64,000 bases of DNA from the NCBI RefSeq assembly GCF_001613935.1, contig NZ_LQCI01000016.1, positions 1 through 64,000 on the forward strand, in the 5' to 3' direction. Source of the DNA: Amycolatopsis regifaucium. Its GTDB lineage: Bacteria; Actinomycetota; Actinomycetes; Mycobacteriales; Pseudonocardiaceae. Below the pieces are notes generated by a model. The model had not been told where the DNA came from, did not search any database, and was given only the letters and a program-made list of their open reading frames with translations. Shown piece after piece: positions 61,564 to 64,000 of this stretch. The number at the start of each line of letters is the position of its first letter. The first letter of the stretch is position 1. The position numbers and the translations under genes were made by a program.

Positions 61564-62720
61564 CCGTCACCCAGCCGAAGGGATTCCGTGCCGCGGGCGT
61601 CGCCGCCGGGATCAAGGACTCGGGCAAGCTCGACCTCGCGCTCGTCGTCAACGACGGTCCGCTGCAGGTCGCGGCCGGCGTGTTCACCCGTAACGTGATC
61701 AAGGCCGCGCCCGTGTTGTGGTCGCAGGAAGTGCTCAAGCAGCAGCGCCTCAAGGCCGTCGTGCTCAACTCGGGCGGGGCGAACGCCGCCACTGGTCCCG
61801 GTGGTTTCCAGGACACCCACAAGACCGCCGAGAAGGTCGCCGAACTCTTCGAGGCGGGCGCGATCGAGGTCGCCGTCTGCTCCACCGGCCTGATCGGCGA
61901 GCGCCTCCCGATGGACGCGCTGCTTTCCGGCGTGGACGCCGCCTTCAAGGAACTCGGGACCGGCGCCGAGACCGATCTCAACGCCGCCACCGCGGTGATG
62001 ACCACCGACAGCAAGCCGAAACAGGCGGTCGCGAAGCACGACAGTGGCTGGAGTGTCGGCGGCTTCGCCAAGGGCGCCGGCATGCTCGCGCCGAGCCTCG
62101 CGACGATGCTTTCGGTCCTCACCACCGACGCGGTCGTCACGCCGGAGGTCCTCGACCGGGCCCTGCGCGCGGCCACCGGCATCACCTTCGACCGGCTCGA
62201 CGTCGACGGCGGCACCTCCACCAACGACACGGTGCTCGTCCTCGCGTCCGGCGCCAGCGGTGTCGAACCGACCGAGGCGGAGCTGACCGAACTGCTCACC
62301 ACCGTCAGCCTCGACCTTGTGCTGCAGCTACGCGCGGACTCCGAAGGCGCGACCAAATACGTCGACGTCACGGTCACCGGTGCGGCCGGCGAGGCCGACG
62401 CCATCGCCGTCGGCCGGACGATCGCCGAGGACAACCTGGTCAAGACCGCGCTGTTCGGTTCGGACCCGAACTGGGGTCGCATCGCGATGGCGCTGGGCCG
62501 GGTACCCGCCGAGATCGATCCGGAGAAGGTCGCCATCGCGATCAACGGCGTGACCCTGTTCGCCAAGGGCACGCCCGCCGCGGACCGCTCCGAGGCGGAT
62601 CTCTCGGGCCGCGACATCAAGATCGTCGTCGACCTCGGTCTCGGCGACGGCGAAGCGACGATCTACACGACCGACCTCTCGCACGCCTACGTCGAAGAGA
62701 ACAGCGCGTACTCGTCATGA
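61560..62720 (+). CDS. argJ: Bifunctional ornithine acetyltransferase / N-acetylglutamate synthase
   Basis: The 386-residue protein carries the ArgJ self-cleavage motif GFAKGAGMLAPSLATMLSVL, in which the Thr becomes the nucleophile of the mature beta chain (~180). Other conserved segments are VVLNSGGANAATGPGGFQDT and FGSDPNWGRIAMALGRVPAE. It recycles the acetyl group from N-acetylornithine to glutamate, and bifunctional forms also use acetyl-CoA. The GTG start overlaps the argC stop, and argB follows with an ATGA overlap. Confidence 0.96.
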   Translation: MTVTQPKGFRAAGVAAGIKDSGKLDLALVVNDGPLQVAAGVFTRNVIKAAPVLWSQEVLKQQRLKAVVLNSGGANAATGPGGFQDTHKTAEKVAELFEAGAIEVAVCSTGLIGERLPMDALLSGVDAAFKELGTGAETDLNAATAVMTTDSKPKQAVAKHDSGWSVGGFAKGAGMLAPSLATMLSVLTTDAVVTPEVLDRALRAATGITFDRLDVDGGTSTNDTVLVLASGASGVEPTEAELTELLTTVSLDLVLQLRADSEGATKYVDVTVTGAAGEADAIAVGRTIAEDNLVKTALFGSDPNWGRIAMALGRVPAEIDPEKVAIAINGVTLFAKGTPAADRSEADLSGRDIKIVVDLGLGDGEATIYTTDLSHAYVEENSAYSS

Positions 62721-63637
62721 GCCCTTCCGAAACCACGGTCCCCGCGGACGAACGGCTCGCGACGGCCGCCGAGAAGGCCGCGATCCTCATCGAGGCCCTG
62801 CCCTGGCTGCAGCGCTTCCACGGCGCCACCGTCGTGATCAAGTACGGCGGCAACGCCATGATCGACGAGAGCCTCAAGCAGGCCTTCGCCGAGGACATGG
62901 TGTTCCTGCGCATGGCCGGGCTGCGTCCGGTCGTGGTGCACGGCGGCGGCCCGCAGATCACCGCGATGCTCAACCGCCTCGGTGTCGAAGGCGAGTTCAA
63001 GGGTGGCTTGCGGGTCACCACCCCGGAGACGATGGACATCGTCCGCATGGTCCTGACCGGACAGGTCAGCCGCGAACTGGTCGGGCTGATCAACGCGCAC
63101 GGCCCCTACGCGGTCGGCATCTCCGGCGAGGACGCGCGACTGTTCACCGCCGAGCGCAAACAAGCCATTGTGGACGGTGAGCAGGTCGACATCGGGCTCG
63201 TCGGCGAGGTCTCCGAGGTCAACCCGGACGCGGTGCTCGACATCGTCAACGCCGGGCGCATCCCGGTGGTCTCCACGGTGGCCCCGGACGTCGACGGGGT
63301 CGTGCACAACATCAACGCCGACACCGCCGCCGGTGCCTTGGCCGCGGCGCTGGGCGCGGAGAAGCTCGTCGTCCTCACCGACGTCGAAGGCCTCTACGCC
63401 AACTGGCCGGACCGTGGCTCGCTGGTCGACCGCATCCGCGTGGACCGCCTCGAAACCCTGCTGCCCGGTCTCGCCAGCGGCATGATCCCGAAGATGGAGG
63501 CGTGCGTGCGCGCCATCCGCGGCGGTGTCCGCCGCGCACACGTGATCGACGGCCGCATCGCCCATTCGGTTCTGCTGGAGGTTTTCACCTCCCGCGGCAT
63601 CGGTACCATGGTCTTCCCCGAAACGGAGCTCCCGTGA
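62717..63637 (+). CDS. argB: N-acetylglutamate kinase
   Basis: The 306-residue amino acid kinase has an N-terminal helix (~15-35) typical of the arginine-inhibited hexameric form, then VVIKYGGNAMIDESLKQAFA, VVHGGGPQITAMLNRLGVEG and the C-terminal ASGMIPKMEACVRAIRGGVR. The helix implies feedback inhibition by arginine. It overlaps argJ (ATGA) and argD (GTGA), so the four genes form one translationally coupled operon. Confidence 0.97.
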   Translation: MSPSETTVPADERLATAAEKAAILIEALPWLQRFHGATVVIKYGGNAMIDESLKQAFAEDMVFLRMAGLRPVVVHGGGPQITAMLNRLGVEGEFKGGLRVTTPETMDIVRMVLTGQVSRELVGLINAHGPYAVGISGEDARLFTAERKQAIVDGEQVDIGLVGEVSEVNPDAVLDIVNAGRIPVVSTVAPDVDGVVHNINADTAAGALAAALGAEKLVVLTDVEGLYANWPDRGSLVDRIRVDRLETLLPGLASGMIPKMEACVRAIRGGVRRAHVIDGRIAHSVLLEVFTSRGIGTMVFPETELP

Positions 63638-64000
63638 CCACGTGCAAGTCCAATGCAGACGGCCAGGAGCACTGGAAGTCGTCGCTCATGGACAACTACG
63701 GCACCCCGGCGCTGACCCTGGTCCGCGGCGAGGGCGCGAAGGTCTGGGACGCCGACGGCAAGCCGTACCTCGACCTGGTCGGCGGGATCGCGGTCAACGC
63801 GCTGGGCCACGCCCATCCCGCCGTGGTCGCCGCGGTCACCGAACAGGTCGCGAAACTCGGGCACACCTCGAATCTCTACGTGAACCCGGTCGTCGTCGAG
63901 TTCGCCGAAACCCTCCTGGACGTCGCGGGTCTTTCAGGTAACGCGAAGGTGCTGTTCGTCAACTCCGGCGCGGAGGCCAACGAAGCCGCGCTGAAGATCA
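63634..64000 (+). CDS. argD: Acetylornithine aminotransferase, N-terminal part
   Basis: The window holds the first ~122 codons. They read as a class III aminotransferase: HWKSSLMDNYGTPALTLVRG, YLDLVGGIAVNALGHAHPAV and VLFVNSGAEANEAALKI, where SGAEA binds PLP phosphate. The start is the GTG overlapping the argB stop. The PLP lysine lies beyond the window. Position after argB supports acetylornithine as substrate. Confidence 0.95.
   Translation, partial: MTTCKSNADGQEHWKSSLMDNYGTPALTLVRGEGAKVWDADGKPYLDLVGGIAVNALGHAHPAVVAAVTEQVAKLGHTSNLYVNPVVVEFAETLLDVAGLSGNAKVLFVNSGAEANEAALKI

Overview
The window comes from a high-GC actinomycete, most probably Amycolatopsis or a close member of the Pseudonocardiaceae. 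The evidence is strong G/C bias at third codon positions, many GTG and TTG starts, many ATGA/GTGA overlaps, a snapalysin-type protease, paired ECF sigma/anti-sigma genes, and typical actinobacterial orders for infC-rpmI-rplT, pheST and argCJBD. This assignment rests on gene content alone. I see no tRNA, rRNA, CRISPR array or phage block, and no intact insertion sequence.

Layout. Bases 1-770: a decayed IS30-type transposase and a 24-bp palindrome. 0.8-12.9 kb: accessory genes (ABM-fold protein, DUF1684, a MerR/BtrH-like operon, a very large secreted GH29-like fucosidase, a HEAT-repeat/zincin pair, an unrecognised operon behind a palindromic operator, an MBL hydrolase and a membrane acyltransferase). 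12.9-15.8 kb: uvrA. 15.8-21.7 kb: a lipoprotein, a SigL-like sigma factor with anti-sigma factor, a nitrilase-like gene, and a divergent MFS/HxlR pair. 21.7-25.6 kb: a dicarboxylate symporter divergent from its likely two-component system. 25.6-30.9 kb: MerR/quinone reductase, a snapalysin, a beta-helix protein, a frameshifted DUF4185 pseudogene and small unknowns. 30.9-43.2 kb: a large catabolic cluster. 43.2-45.6 kb: ACC deaminase with a GntR regulator, then DUF1844. 45.6-52.7 kb: translation genes infC-rpmI-rplT-rRNA methyltransferase, then pheST. 52.8-60.4 kb: a STAND/TPR ATPase, an AlkD-like protein, a secreted peptidase and a WYL regulator. 60.5-64 kb: argC-argJ-argB-argD, cut by the window end.

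The most striking system is the 12-kb catabolic cluster. A tightly packed minus-strand unit encodes, in order, a DSD1/D-glucosaminate-dehydratase-like PLP enzyme, an N-acyl-D-amino-acid deacylase, a GntP permease, an exported beta-propeller lactonase, a sugar ABC binding protein with two permeases, and a GH20 hexosaminidase. Divergent from it lies a ketodeoxygluconate-kinase-like PfkB kinase, an IclR regulator and RidA. Read together these can form a nearly complete route for oxidised chitin products: N-acetylglucosaminate to glucosaminate to 2-keto-3-deoxygluconate (KDG) to KDPG. That reading is inference, but every gene has a place in it.

Several regulatory signals are readable directly: a MerR-type promoter with a 19-bp spacer, an exact SigL-type promoter, two tandem 13-mers between the divergent catabolic units, a GTGA-N6-TCAC box before dctA, an infC gene with only an ATC start available, and an apparently leaderless argC with an ARG-like box. 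Seven related nested palindromes lie at the ends of transcription units and look like a dispersed family of bidirectional terminators.
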